Shown here: piece after piece, positions 12,301 to 27,300 of the stretch
How positions within the stretch are numbered: position 1 is the first letter of the stretch
How the letters are laid out: each line of letters opens with the position of its first letter
Assembly (NCBI GenBank): GCA_903813345.2
Contig: CAIIXF020000004.1
Location: forward strand, 14,951,196-15,011,195
DNA from: Owenia fusiformis
Lineage: Eukaryota > Annelida > Polychaeta > Sabellida > Oweniidae
Direction of reading: 5' to 3'
Length of the DNA: 60,000 nucleotides
Notes under the pieces: generated by a model
The model's input: only the letters and a program-made list of their open reading frames with translations
Database searches by the model: none
Told to the model about the DNA's origin: nothing
Position numbers and translations under genes: made by a program

Positions 12301-15300
12301 GAACTAGCTAAAATATCAGATCATGTAAGTTATCCAATTGATTTGTTTGTCTATGCTGTCATTTGAAAAATCCCTATATAGCAATATTAATGATGCAGTC
12401 AACAAGAAGCAGCAAGAGAATGAACGACTGAAGCAATCAGTTGAAAGAGAACATATACGAGTGAAGGAACTCCAGACAGAGAGGGACACCTTGGTGGCTA
12501 ATGTAGAATCTCTCACACAGCAGAAACATTACATACAAGACACTTCCAGAGACTTAGAGGCAAAGGTTGAACAGTTAAAAAAGTAAGCATTAATATTGTA
12601 TTTTTACTAGAAGTATGTGATCATTGGAATGAAGTAGGTGTTGACTTATAAAGAGAATCATAAGCTTGAACTTGAGGTTGAAAAAGTATTATCTCTTTGA
12701 AGTTCAATTAGTGATGTAGGGAATATTTGTTGACCAGACTATAACTCAAATGCCTGTCAATGGATTTGGTTGATAAATTGATTTGGTAGATATCTCTTAA
12801 CAGAAATGAATCTTATGAAGCTAAATTACTTTTTGTTTATTCTCAAAATCTGTCCAAAGGAATTGAAATTCAAGATTCTGCATCTCTAAAGTTCACAGTG
12901 AATTCTAGTATTCTGTTAAAACTGTAAATTATGTGAAGTTGATAACACATACATGTTCTCCAAAAAAATAATTGAAAGGTATAATTGTTGTCTATTTGAA
13001 TAATTTTTGAAAACATCCAAAAGGCTGAAGAAATAATTCCCTAATCAATGCACATATTTTCTTTTTAATCAGGAGGTATAATCAGATAGAAGACAAGAGA
13101 GCAACAGAACAGACTCGACATGACGTGTTGCATGGTGAAGTAACACAGAGAGAGGTTGAGCTTGAAGAGATGACATCATTAAAATCAGCACTTCAGCGTG
13201 ACCTGCAGTCATTAAGAAAACATGTGAAAGGTGTATTATCCTACTACATATATCATCTCTTATAGTTCTTTAGAACTGTGAATCTTTTGCAATTAGAAAT
13301 ATTGAACAACATGGTTTTAGTTGTTTTCACCCAAAGGGAGGAGGCTACATGTACATTGCTCTTCAAATGTAATATGAAACACTGTTGATCTTGGCAAAAG
13401 TCGTTTTTAATTGCAAGTACCATCACTTCATATATTTCGTTAATGATAGTCTTTGAAACAAAGTTTCCTGATAAGTAGTTTGCAATGTGTGTTAATATTT
13501 CAGACCAGAAAGTTGAAGCAAGATCCAAACAGGATGAACTAGATGAGGTCAAGGAAACACATAGTGATCTAGAAGAGGTATGGTATAGAAATATATTTTT
13601 GTTATTAATTTATTTGACTAATGCGTATTGATGCATGTATGTCAATAGCCCAAAATACCAATTACTTCCATTTTCAGGATTTGAAACTCTTAACCAATCA
13701 GAAGCAAGAGATGTCATCAGAAATTACTGCCATGCGAGACACAATCAGAAACCTTCAAGCCCAATGTGATGAAAACCTCAGAGAGAAGGATCGTAGCGAA
13801 TTACAGTTAGAGGATGTCAAGAGACAAATTGCAGATTTACAACAAAGAAATCTAGAGGGTAGAGAGGTGGGTCAATGGAAGAAAGTTATTTCCATATTGT
13901 TTTTACATTAGATTAGTTCCCTTATTGTAATTACATGATGCTGTAAAGGGAGAGAAAGTTTACAAAATGTAATGTTTCATATTTTCCAGACATTGTCTAG
14001 AGTTTGTGAGGGAGCTGGATTTACTCAAAAATTAAACCATGTATACAAGTTATGTAGGATTGGTTATCTTTCATTTGGGTTTATTTTTGCCAAAACAAGA
14101 AGTGGATAAAATGATATTTATTTATTTATTTGGTACTTCACTTTTTTCATTATGTTAGGTTTTATTTGTTATTTGTTCTAGATTGAGAGCGAGAGACAGG
14201 AGCTTGAACACATTGATAGAGAAGTAGGTGAAAAAGCTACAGAGCTAGCACAACTTGAGAAACAACAAAGTGATAGAAACAAGGAACTAGCTCAGCTTGG
14301 AAAGGAAGTGGAATCAGAGATCAATGCACGTCGGCATGAGATTCAGGTATTTTTTAACTTTTAAACATATTGAAAGGAATAAGTGCAATATCAAAAAAGC
14401 CCTTTCATGGTGACATATAGTTATAGCCATTGTTTTATGACAGGCATTTAGAATTTGACATCAGTGGTAAACAGTTTGTAAGCTGTGCCATTGTTCGTGC
14501 AGTGGATAATTTTAGCATTTGCTTATTTAAATGACAAGGTAGCCTTCTGTAGAACAGGATATCTTCTACTACAGAGATCCATTTGTAAACATTTCATACC
14601 TGTATGATGTATGATATCAACTGTATATATCATCATTTAGGAAACTAGTGAAGTTCTAAGTGGTCTCCACCAACAAGAGGAACAGATGTCTTCCACTATA
14701 CAAGATAAAAAATCGCATCTTCATGATTTAGAACTTGATATAAAAGATCAGGAAGCAAATTTAGAACATTTGGATGGTACTCTCACAAAGCATAAAATGG
14801 AGCTTAAGTCTGTATTAGAGTCGTTACGTGATGGTAAAGTGGATGAAGAAAAGTTAAAAGAGTCAAATTTGGCATCACTTGCTGAGTTAGAAAAGTTAAG
14901 GAATGCAACATTAGAGGTTTGTACAGCCTGGGAACTTATATTGCATGTAATTAACAGTACATGTAAAGTTGGAATTCAGATGATACTTGTGTTTAATAAA
15001 ACTGCCAACTACAATAATTTGGAGGAACTCTGTACTTCAATATGATGTTTCACAATCTTATCGCAAAAATCTTAAATGATACTGGAGGATAAGCCCTGTT
15101 ATAAAAATTAATAACTAGATTAAATGCACACTTAGATCTTTTTCTTAAATCTACATGTATAATGCTTTTCACAAGGTTGCATGAATTGAATTCATCATTT
15201 TACAGAATTACTTACATCATTTGTAGGAAAAATCCCTATATAGCAATATTAATGATGCAGTCAACAAGAAGCAGCAAGAGAATGAACGACTGAAGCAATC

Positions 15301-18300
15301 AGTTGAAAGAGAACATATACGAGTGAAGGAACTCCAGACAGAGAGGGACACCTTGGTGGCTAATGTAGAATCTCTCACACAGCAGAAACATTACATACAA
15401 GACACTTCCAGAGACTTAGAGGCAAAGGTTGAACAGTTAAAAAAGTAAGCATTAATATTGTATTTTTACTAGAAGTATGTGATCATTGGAATGAAGTAGG
15501 TGTTGACTTATAAAGAGAATCATAAGCTTGAACTTGAGGTTGAAAAAGTATTATCTCTTTGAAGTTCAATTAGTGATGTAGGGAATATTTGTTGACCAGA
15601 CTATAACTCAAATGCCTGTCAATGGATTTGGTTGATAAATTGATTTGGTAGATATCTCTTAACAGAAATGAATCTTATGAAGCTAAATTACTTTTTGTTT
15701 ATTCTCAAAATCTGTCCAAAGGAATTGAAATTCAAGATTCTGCATCTCTAAAGTTCACAGTGAATTCTAGTATTCTGTTAAAACTGTAAATTATGTGAAG
15801 TTGATAACACATACATGTTCTCCAAAAAAATAATTGAAAGGTATAATTGTTGTCTATTTGAATAATTTTTGAAAACATCCAAAAGGCTGAAGAAATAATT
15901 CCCTAATCAATGCACATATTTTCTTTTTAATCAGGAGGTATAATCAGATAGAAGACAAGAGAGCAACAGAACAGACTCGACATGACGTGTTGCATGGTGA
16001 AGTAACACAGAGAGAGGTTGAGCTTGAAGAGATGACATCATTAAAATCAGCACTTCAGCGTGACCTGCAGTCATTAAGAAAACATGTGAAAGGTGTATTA
16101 TCCTACTACATATATCATCTCTTATAGTTCTTTAGAACTGTGAATCTTTTGCAATTAGAAATATTGAACAACATGGTTTTAGTTGTTTTCACCCAAAGGG
16201 AGGAGGCTACATGTACATTGCTCTTCAAATGTAATATGAAACACTGTTGATCTTGGCAAAAGTCGTTTTTAATTGCAAGTACCATCACTTCATATATTTC
16301 GTTAATGATAGTCTTTGAAACAAAGTTTCCTGATAAGTAGTTTGCAATGTGTGTTAATATTTCAGACCAGAAAGTTGAAGCAAGATCCAAACAGGATGAA
16401 CTAGATGAGGTCAAGGAAACACATAGTGATCTAGAAGAGGTATGGTATAGAAATATATTTTTGTTATTAATTTATTTGACTAATGCGTATTGATGCATGT
16501 ATGTCAATAGCCCAAAATACCAATTACTTCCATTTTCAGGATTTGAAACTCTTAACCAATCAGAAGCAAGAGATGTCATCAGAAATTACTGCCATGCGAG
16601 ACACAATCAGAAACCTTCAAGCCCAATGTGATGAAAACCTCAGAGAGAAGGATCGTAGCGAATTACAGTTAGAGGATGTCAAGAGACAAATTGCAGATTT
16701 ACAACAAAGAAATCTAGAGGGTAGAGAGGTGGGTCAATGGAAGAAAGTTATTTCCATATTGTTTTTACATTAGATTAGTTCCCTTATTGTAATTACATGA
16801 TGCTGTAAAGGGAGAGAAAGTTTACAAAATGTAATGTTTCATATTTTCCAGACATTGTCTAGAGTTTGTGAGGGAGCTCGCAATGAGGAAACACGAATTA
16901 CAGAGGTATTTTGTTCAGTTTATTTTATAAAAACTCAGTCAAATTTTAATTACAGTAGAAAAGTTTATACAAATCAAATGTACATACAGAGGTATACAAT
17001 ATATATTTGAACTCCATGTTTTATCTTATTGATGTGTCATGTTTGTGGCAAATAACGCAGATGCGAGTAGGTAGTTCCCAGTTTCACCACCAGGTGGCTC
17101 GTTTGGGTCAGATAACATGGCGGGTATAGTAGAAAGTTCCCTTTAACTTAAACTACATCTGTTTTAGTTGTTCAATTTTCATATAACCCTTATGTATCTA
17201 ATAGTTATGCAAATCAAAATATGTCCAGTAAATGAAAATGTTATCTGACCAATACAAGAAATTTGTAACATGGGCTCTATGGAGAATCAACCCGAACTAG
17301 AAGTCACACTTTCAGAAATAATTAAATTTTCAAACTTGATAAACAATTTTCGAAACCATATTTCTAGATGTACTTTTACATGTAGATTTCAAACATAACA
17401 TCGCTTTGACTGAATTTTGAGTATTTAATGGTGAAAATCAAGATTTTTTCTACTCGCATCTAGTCTATTGTTTTGAGCTTTTTTTGAATCATGGTTTTGC
17501 CAACGTTTGTTTTAATAACATGTATTTTTTAAACTTTTTTATTCATTTTTAGTTTTACAAATTTTGCATGTGTGCACGACAATGCATCGTGGTGTTATTT
17601 TGCTATTATTTTCGCCTGCTTCTAATGTTAAATTTTTGTTTTGTACATGGCTTACCTCATTTGAATGATATCACTTTTGTAAGATAATTCTCAATACTTA
17701 TCCCACTATAGTCCAGTTTTGGTTCATTTTTATCTGTATACCAATTGCCAGATTCCTACCCTTATGTAAAAGGTGTTGATTTGATAATTTAAATATTCAA
17801 CTGGATTATAATTCCTTTTAGAAAATCCTCAAAAGTTGGTGAATGGTATAAAAATGGTGCATATTTGAACCACTGGTAACTTCTATAATCCTGTATTGAA
17901 TAAATCTTCAAATTTACTCAAAAAAAACTTTTTGAAATCCAACCATCCATCATTTGAGGTGTTATTTACAATGTTTATTCTGCATTGTTACAAAAATATC
18001 ATTCAAATGCATTTCCCTAAAATCAGTCTTACTCAAAATATATCATGCAATGTGGCAGGGTTTTTCATGTGAACCTCATATTAAAGTGGTATACAGATCA
18101 TATTTCTTAAAGTTCCTCATGTATGCCATTCAGTTTATGTATATTTGCTTTATTCCCTACTAATATATCACTATTTTTCTCTACTTTGCAATTTTATGAG
18201 ATTCCTTTTTTGATTGTTTTTATTCACATTTTTTGCACCTTCACTTCAGTTGCTTAGCTCGGCCAATAGGGATCTTTGCAGCATTCAGTCCGAAACTGCT

Positions 18301-21300
18301 CTCCATAAAGATGAATTGCAACGCACTAATGCACAGCTTGAAAACACAAAGGTAGAAGTGGAACACAACTTTGATGTTTTTTTGATCTCATACTCATTTG
18401 TTTTTACATTTTTTATTATTTCATATCATTATTTTCATTTCATTTTGACATTGTTCATTTAATGCACTGCATTTTCTCACCTTCTCTGTTTTACATGCAC
18501 ATATTTAAAGTGTGTTAATCACATGCATTAGATTGATAAATTTGATAGAATTGTACCTGGACTTAATATCTTGGAGTTAGGCAAAGTAATCCTTGAGACC
18601 AGGTCTTTTTATATTTCTAAGGTTTATTGCAAAGTAAAAGGGTCTGCAATTTTGATTCTAGTAAATCATTTCTTTTCTGAAAAGTATCATATCTTTCAAA
18701 TCACATGCCTAGTAAGTAGAAATTTAAATTGTAAAATATCATGGTTTTACTATGGTCATGAGTGATTTTTATATATTCACACATAGCTAGTCAAATAGTG
18801 TCCAATTCAAGCCAATCAAACATTGTCTCAAAGAGATAATTTGCCAGTTATGCTATTAAGCCAAGGTATGATTTTGAAGTGTATTCTAATAAATGCACAA
18901 ACCTTCGACATACATTTACACTCATTAAAATGTATCATGTATTTTTAGACTGAGTTAACTAGGCTTGGGAAAACTCAGGAGAAATACATTCAGCTAGAAT
19001 CCAGAGTCAAGGATCTGGGTAGGTCATATCTACAATATGTCAAATTGCCATAGCCTAGAGGAAAGTATATGTGGATTCTAAATAATTCATATCTAGTGGA
19101 AAAAATAGAAGTTTTGGTTAACTTCACACAGTTCAAAAGTTTTAAAAAATTGAATTTGAAAAATAAGTTGATGGGGATATAGAAAGATATATATATTTAC
19201 CTCAACATAAGACAACACAGGCAATTTAATTATTCATGTTAACATGAGTGGACTTTTTTTATATATATAGTGAGATGTGTAATGTCTCAGCTTTTTAACA
19301 AATAAAACAGTTATTTTAATAAAAAGGTTGTTTAAAGTGACAGTGGTTTTTCTTTAATGTGAATAATTTAAAGCTCCTAGATCCTAAATATTTTCATTCA
19401 GAACAAGAAATAGTTGAGAGGACCACTGAAAAGAACCAGTTATCCGAGGCCTTGAACACGTCTTATGTAGAGCTACAGAATCTAAGAGCACAGATAACAC
19501 AGGTAGGCTGAAATTGATTGTTAAAATGATCCTAGTGGGACAACATTTGGACTTTTTTATTATTATGAGATGTACAAATCAATGTAACGTTTGTAAGCTT
19601 TAAAATAATATATGACACATACTATGGAGACATTGGTATATGTCTGCCTAGGGGGGGGGGCATACTTGCGGGACACCCTGTATATGATTAATTTCATGAA
19701 TCATCTGAGTTAATCAACCAAATTCCCTTTGCTGTATGAAGATTATAAAATATTAAAAATGTAAAAAAAATTCTGAAAATGTTATCTTTATAATTGAACT
19801 ATATCTACTATGTTAATGTTTTACTACTTTTACAACACGTTGCTTAAACTATTTTCATTTTATTTCCATTATATAGGATGGTGTCTTAAGGATGGAGCAA
19901 ATCCATGATTTAGAATCTGAATTAGAGGCAGTCAGGGAGCAACTACGTGCGATGACAAAGGTAGTGTGCTAAACTTTATTTCACATTTATTTCCTGTTCT
20001 ATCACATTAACTGAAGTGGATTATAATCACTACTCTATACTGTATTTTGTAAAATCATTCAGCATCTACAACTTCAAAACCTTCAATAATTTCACAGATT
20101 TTAGATCACACTTTATTTACTCAGCTTCATGCCTCATAATTGAACCTAGCAAGAAAAAACAAACTCATAGTGTATACCAGTCATAAGAAAAACAAATGTC
20201 ATATATCCCAATATAACTGACCCAAAATAGCTTCATTATTATGTACTGTTACCATTTTAGGAATTAAAGAAGGAAAAACGAACTGCAGCCAGTCAAATAC
20301 AAGAACTTCAGACCTTATCACAGGACCACTGTCAACGGGCTAATAGACTTACTGAAGAACTAAATAATCTACACACTCAATACATAGCACTACAAAGAGA
20401 GGTATCAGCATTACACTCCCAATTTGCACCATACAGTACTATAGCAAAAACGGTACCATTCAGTACTGTACGAAAAATGGTACCATACAGTACTGTAGCG
20501 AAAACGGTACCATACAGTACTGTAACGAAAACGGTACCATATAGTACTGTAGCGAAAACGGTACCAAACAGTACTGTAGGAAAAATGGTTCCATACAATA
20601 CTGTAGGAAAAACGGTACCATACAGTACTGTAGGAAAAACGGTACCATACAGTACTGTAGCGAAAACGGTACCAAACAGTACTGTAGCGAAAACGGTACC
20701 ATACTGTACTGTAACGAAAACGGTACCATACAGTACTGTAGCAAAACCGGTACCATACAGTACTGTTAGAGATTGACTGTGTTATCCTTTATAATATATC
20801 ACTTAAATAATATATTATTCTCATTAAGATTTGAAAACATATCAATATCAACTATTTTATTTTGAAAAACAAACATTTCGGTACAATAAATGTCAATATC
20901 TGTATATTTTGGACAAAATTATAACATCATCTGTTAGTACAATTTGCTCAATAAAGCAATGTTTCAGTTGTAGAGTGGGTCAAATATGTAATAGAAGTCG
21001 AAATAATACATAGATTAGGACTAAGATAAGAGGTAATATTTAACCACCATATAAAAGTCTACTGTATTTTTCTCTATTCTGTTTCACAGTTAAGAATCAA
21101 AGAACAAAGCAGAGAGAAGGACAGCAAGTTGGAGAAAGCTTTATATCAACTTAAATCTGATATTAAAGAGGTTTGATATATTTTCATTATGATTTTTTCT
21201 GTAAATATATTGCCATTTTTGTTTGTATTAAATTATAAAAGAAATAGTTACTTTATAATACAAAATAAGTTTCATTGTCAAGAAAAATGGTTGTACTTCA

Positions 21301-24300
21301 TCTTGAAGTTATTAAAACAGGTAGTTTTGCATTATAACAACATTCCGGACTAATAATTTGATCCTGAATCTTGCACTGAAGTTTTCCAATGTTTACAAGG
21401 CTTAAGAACACCATATCATTGGCAAAATGGATGTTTATCTAATTACAGGAAGTTTCTCAAGGTCTACAGGAGTTTGAGAAGTCTAGACTGGTTGACAACA
21501 CAGGAGTAGAAACTGATATATTGTATCAACAAAAAGAACACATAGAAAAACATCTGCTGACTTTAAAGCAGAACTTAAGACTAGTAAGTCCTTTATAGTC
21601 TACAATCAGGAAAATTCAAATGCACCTTAAACAGATAACTGTGTAATAAATAACTGGCTTGCTGGAACTTTGAGATGTAATGATAATGAAGACATCTTGT
21701 TATGTCAACAATTGTTGTGGTTACACTATGAAGAAATTTCGAGGAAGAATACTGTTTTTTTATAAACAGATTGTATTTCTATTATCTTATCAAGTACAGG
21801 TCATACGAGAGGAATTCAATCGCTAGTGGCATTATAGATGTCCTTCATTGTAGCATTTTCAATTTATTGTCATGGATTTTTAATGATAATAGTATAATAA
21901 AATATTTTAAAAAGAATATAATATCTGCATTTAATTGGAGAGTTCATACTATAGTCATAAGTCATAAGAGATTTGTAGATAGACCTACCATATGAATGTC
22001 CTTCAAAGGTCAACAACACTGATTGCATATTTTAAAAGCAAAATCTGAGGCAAAATTTAAGAACACAGGTACTATACTGCATATCTTTTTTTGTAATACA
22101 ATATTTTTTGTCTCCAGGTCCATGAAGATTTTGACGATGTGCCAACCAGGGAAATCACATTGAGAGATAGTAAGAAGTCTGTCAGAAAAGACAAAGAAAA
22201 TCTTGAGTTTCAGCAACAACAGGATGATATAAAAGTAATGATGCTATTGACTTATGATTCAGTTTTTATATCTCCACCAAAAGTGATTAACCTCTTGACT
22301 ACCTGGAGTGATGAGATTTCTTGTTACTTCACAGAAATGACCTTGAAACCCAGTGTGACAAGAAAATATTTTCCACGTTTGCCGCCATGACATTGATCTA
22401 TAACAAATGGCGGCTGGTGACATTCAAAATGTTTGTATGTTAATGCCTTGTCCTTCCATGTTATATGGCTGAATGGTTGATTTAATACCTTGAACAGTAA
22501 TTGGTTTTGATTTAGATTCTGTGTATTTTTCAGAGACAACTTCAGCAACAGATGAGCCGTCATGCCCAAACTATAGAAAGTGGACGTAAACAGTCAGCTG
22601 ACACACTGGATGGTTTAAAGCACAAGCTCAACACACTACAAGATGTATGTAAATTTATCAAAACTAGTATCATTTACTCCTTTCTTTCCCCAATAGCTTC
22701 CAATTTAAATATTTGTATGGACATTTGTAAAATTTGCATCAGTATATGCTTTGCTGTTGACACGCCTAACCATCGACAAGGTACAGTCACGTGACAGTGA
22801 CAAAATATGCCGTAGTACACTTTTGATGTACTATGTCATTTTCGCCATTTTAGATCGCCATTTTCTAGAATGAGGAAGCGAGGTAAGAACTAGCATTGAT
22901 TTGATCAATATTGTGCCAGTTCATCATCAGGCAGTTGTTGCATTCGATTTGTAATTAAGTTGCAAATATGCATATCTACTTCAAGTGATCATCAGCAACT
23001 TCAATATCTTGTTATAGATCTACCCAGTACGTCAGGGATCTCTAAATCTTGACTGAATTTCGCAAAATTCTCTCTAATTTTTGTTTTGCTATGCAAATAA
23101 CAGCCAAACTACGACTAACACAACTTAAGATAACTACAAATATACATACAGAGTTAATGCAAAACCGCTTTTTACTTTGGATGCTACTACGAAAAATAGA
23201 TAATGTATGTTGTCAACTCGAATGTATGTTGTCACATTGGCCTTACAGATCTCAATTCACAGTTAATTTTACAGTGAATGAAATGCTGTAATGTACGTGT
23301 AATACAAGGAACATATTTGTATTTGTAATAATTTATAATAATAGGGCTGGCATATCGAAAAATTTACTCTAATATTTTGTCCGTTAATCCATAAAATTGT
23401 CATTGATATGATTAATTCAATGTTACTAATAATTTTTTAGTATTCCATAACCCTGGCTTTTGAACTTCTGCACTTTCCCCCCTAGACAGACATATACCAA
23501 TTTCTCCATAGTATGTGTCATATATCATATTTAAGCTTATTCAAAGCTACATTGATTTGCCAAATATGATGGTTCAAATGGTAAAAAGTAACAGGCATTT
23601 CAAAAATTAGCGTTTTGCCAAAAAGTTCATTTCAGTATCCTGGAAACAGCCCTGACCTGAATGTGACAGAAAATATGGATGCTATTCTCGAAGATAATAT
23701 ATGGATATCGAGTTCTAAAAAGATGACGTTTAGGGTAGATACTCCAAGGAAACTCTTCTTATGCCTTAAAAAGGTTTTATGAGGATTACAAAACGCCATT
23801 ATCCCTATTTGAAGCCAGTTTAAGGTCATATATGGAAACTATTGCTGCTGTTTACACGGCGGCTAAGAAGACACACCGACTATTGTTTTGGTGTAAAACT
23901 GACTTTAATTTTGTCCAAACACTAACTTTTGAAATTCCTGTAACTTTTTCTATTTGTGTGTTGAACCATGATACTCGGCAAATTAATGTAACTTTGGATG
24001 AGCTTTAAAATGATATACGACACATACATGGAGACATTGGTATGGTATATGTCTGCCTAGGGGGCCCATAATTTCGGGACACCCTGTAGCATAAAGTCAT
24101 CTTGGATTAGCTAGTAAAGATCTCTCCATGAACTCCTTAAGATTATTAAAATTCATAAAAGTGCAACTAAACATAACGTAACGTACCGACGTCGAGTGGT
24201 CAAAGAGGTTGGAAGAAAACATGCCATGGTCACATATTAATCACCATATTAATACTTTCATAAAATAAAATAGCATTCAACGAAAAAATCACTTTTACCT

Positions 24301-27300
24301 GTTTATCTGTACTAGGGATACAGGAGCATGTTCGTTGAACATCAATTGTAACGCATAAAACCCTTAATGCATTTTGGAATTAAATCATTGCAATGTTTAA
24401 TTATAACTCATGTATTTCAATTACAGGGACAACATACACTGTGAGTTGACAACGTACATTTCTGATTTTTTAAATTATATCAAATGCATGAATGTTTATT
24501 AAATGTTCACCTGTCCTAAACTGTGTAGTTTAGAGAAACACATTCTCATAAAAATATTCGACTCTCTGAGACGTCGGGGGAGAAAATTATCAAAGGAAAT
24601 GTGTAAAAAACATTTTTCCAACCGAAGAATCGTATGGGTAGACTAACAACGAAAAAAATCGAGCACTGCTCGAAGATCTTTTAACGTTATTAGAAAACTA
24701 AATGTCTTTGAAATCGAATGCACGCGAAATCAAACATAAAATCCTTTGTTAAAATTTATTTTTGAAAACCTGCATCAAACCTACATCATAGTCTTCGCTC
24801 AAAATCAGTTAATAGTGACATAGTACATCAAAAGTGTACTACGGCATATTTTGTCACTGTCACGTGACTGTACCTTGTCGATGGTTAGGCGTGGTTGAAT
24901 ACATTTTGTAAATTAATGCCTAGTTATATTCTTCCATTGGCCCCATTAAAACATCTTCCAACATTTTGAGCAGGTTCCTGTAACACGTTTCTGTAAAGAA
25001 AATCACTTGAAAATATATATTTAATGTGTGCATTAGGGGCAGCATCAAAATATTAATATCTGATAGGAAACGAAGTAAATTTAGTTTGGTTGAGGAGGTT
25101 GACACACATTTAGTTTCCCATCCAACATTTTTAACATTTCAGTATTACCCAAACATGAAAATAAATGATTCATTACCTACCCCATACTTACTGTAGAACA
25201 TAAAACATAAATTATAAATGGTATAAAAAATATGATGGACATTCATGCAGTACAAAGGAAACTCCATTGGAACCTTCATGATTTCAACATTTGAGGTATT
25301 TAGTTCTGGGGGAGGGGGTGGGCCAAGGTCAAAACTAAATTAATTTGTCAAACATTGATATTTTGAAGTCACCCCTCAGTAGCTTTACCTCTCGTATGAC
25401 TTCATTTGGAAAATACATGACAACATTATCATATGGAGCAAAGTTTTCAACATCACACTTCTACACAAATGTTTTGAAAATGTTCCAGGTTTTCATGTTT
25501 TTATATTATCAGTTTCAAAAAAGATTTGGTTGGTACAAGCCTTTTCAGTATCCACTTACTGCAATGCCCATAGTAGATGCTAGCCAACTTTGTTTAACTT
25601 ATGTTTTAGTATATTTGTTTTGATGTATTGTAATTTAGGTTCTTGGGTCTGGTGAATCAGCAGATATCAAGGCCATCAGGGAACTAACAAGGTCAAGGTC
25701 AAACTCTAGATCAAGGAATCAAAGGTCCAGGTCACCTACATGGTCAGAAAGGTCAAGGTCACCTACCAGAGAAGATGACCTTCTGTCAACCAAAGTATGA
25801 TCTATTTTTCATTTTTTAATAAAATAATCCTTTTTAATTTTTGTGAGTATATGTTAAATAGAGCAAAATGAAAAAAACTAGATCTATTAGGACACAATCA
25901 ATTAAATACAACAATGTGTGATAGGTAAAATCCAGACTAATTATCCATTTGATCCACTATACATTTGGCTCTCCTAATTATGAGGAACATTAATTCTTTC
26001 ACACCAGTATTGTCCACACACATTTAGTCTAGTTCGTATTTTTACAGGATTTATCAACTAGCAGTATTACTATGGCAACAAGGCATAAATCTTTCTCAGC
26101 AAACCGTCCAAGGTCACGTGAGGGTCAAAGGTCAGGGTTGAATGACGGTCACAGGTCAAGGCTACAAGAAGTACAAAATACAACAGGGTTTTACTCTGGT
26201 AGAGCTCTGCCCAGAGATACAGAAGACACAATACAGGTTGGTTACTCAAGAAATAAATCAAAACTAAAGACGAAATAAAATATGCTGCTTTCTTTTATAG
26301 CTCTCGAATGATCATTTCATATATTAGATTTTAATTATCCCAACGAACGAAGTTCTGTAGTGAAGCCCTGTATAGTGAAGCCCTCAGTCCGTCAGTCCGG
26401 AAGATAACTCGAATACTAATCAACAGATTTTCTTCATATTTGGTTGAAAGATGTATATTGGTGAATAGTTTTACGCAAAAAATTCATGCACGAACTTCAC
26501 TGGAATGTGACATTTGAATTTTTATACTAGGATTAATTGAATTGGCCACCTCAGTAAATTCTGTTAAAAGCGTTATATTTATGATATATTTGGTATATGG
26601 ACAGGAACACTTGAAGAATTAACAGTAGTAGTAGTAGTAGTAGTGCCCAAAGGACACTCAATAAATGATGTTTCTATAGTTGGTATTGAATTCCTTGGTT
26701 CAAAAATGTACATTTTCGAAGAACTAGGGAAGCTTTCTGGATAAAAAAAACCAGGTACCCTACCCCCTAGTGGTTTAAATATAAATTCAGGAATGTAGAA
26801 ACATAAAAATGTTTTAATATGGTTTCTATGACATTTAAGTCATAATTAATTTTAAAATCTACCTGTCTTATACCTGTATTATATAATAATTAAATTGCTC
26901 TATAGTTTATATCTATGATGTCACAATTACAAGATTATTCTAAATTGCTTTATGATGATATTCAGGTGTGCTTTATAATTAGGTTTCTATCGTAATGCAA
27001 TTTAATGAATTCTTTACCTGTAAAATACCTGTATTACATAATGGTCTATTTGTTCTATTGTTTTAGTCTATGACGTCATAATTATAGCAACAATTTTCAG
27101 TTGCTTGAAAAAGATTTAAAGAATAAATCGAAATATTGCAAAACAAAATCAATTTGTTACTTAGAGTTATCTTGAAAGTATGGTTACATGACACTACAAT
27201 GATTTAAAATATTTATTGAAGGTAAGAGTAGATGGTCAATATTACATTGTGACTGTACAGATTGATGTTTTATATAGTGTTCGTTGGGATTTGCTACTCC

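Noticed and set aside
13253-13552. 99-codon minus-strand ORF present identically at 16,115-16,414
   Set aside because: It spans an intron and exon of the + strand gene and is duplicated only because the 1.65-kb block is duplicated.
20460-20776. ORFs of ~99 codons on both strands in the second minisatellite
   Set aside because: Same cause: a 27-bp unit without stops. Lies inside a CNTRL intron.
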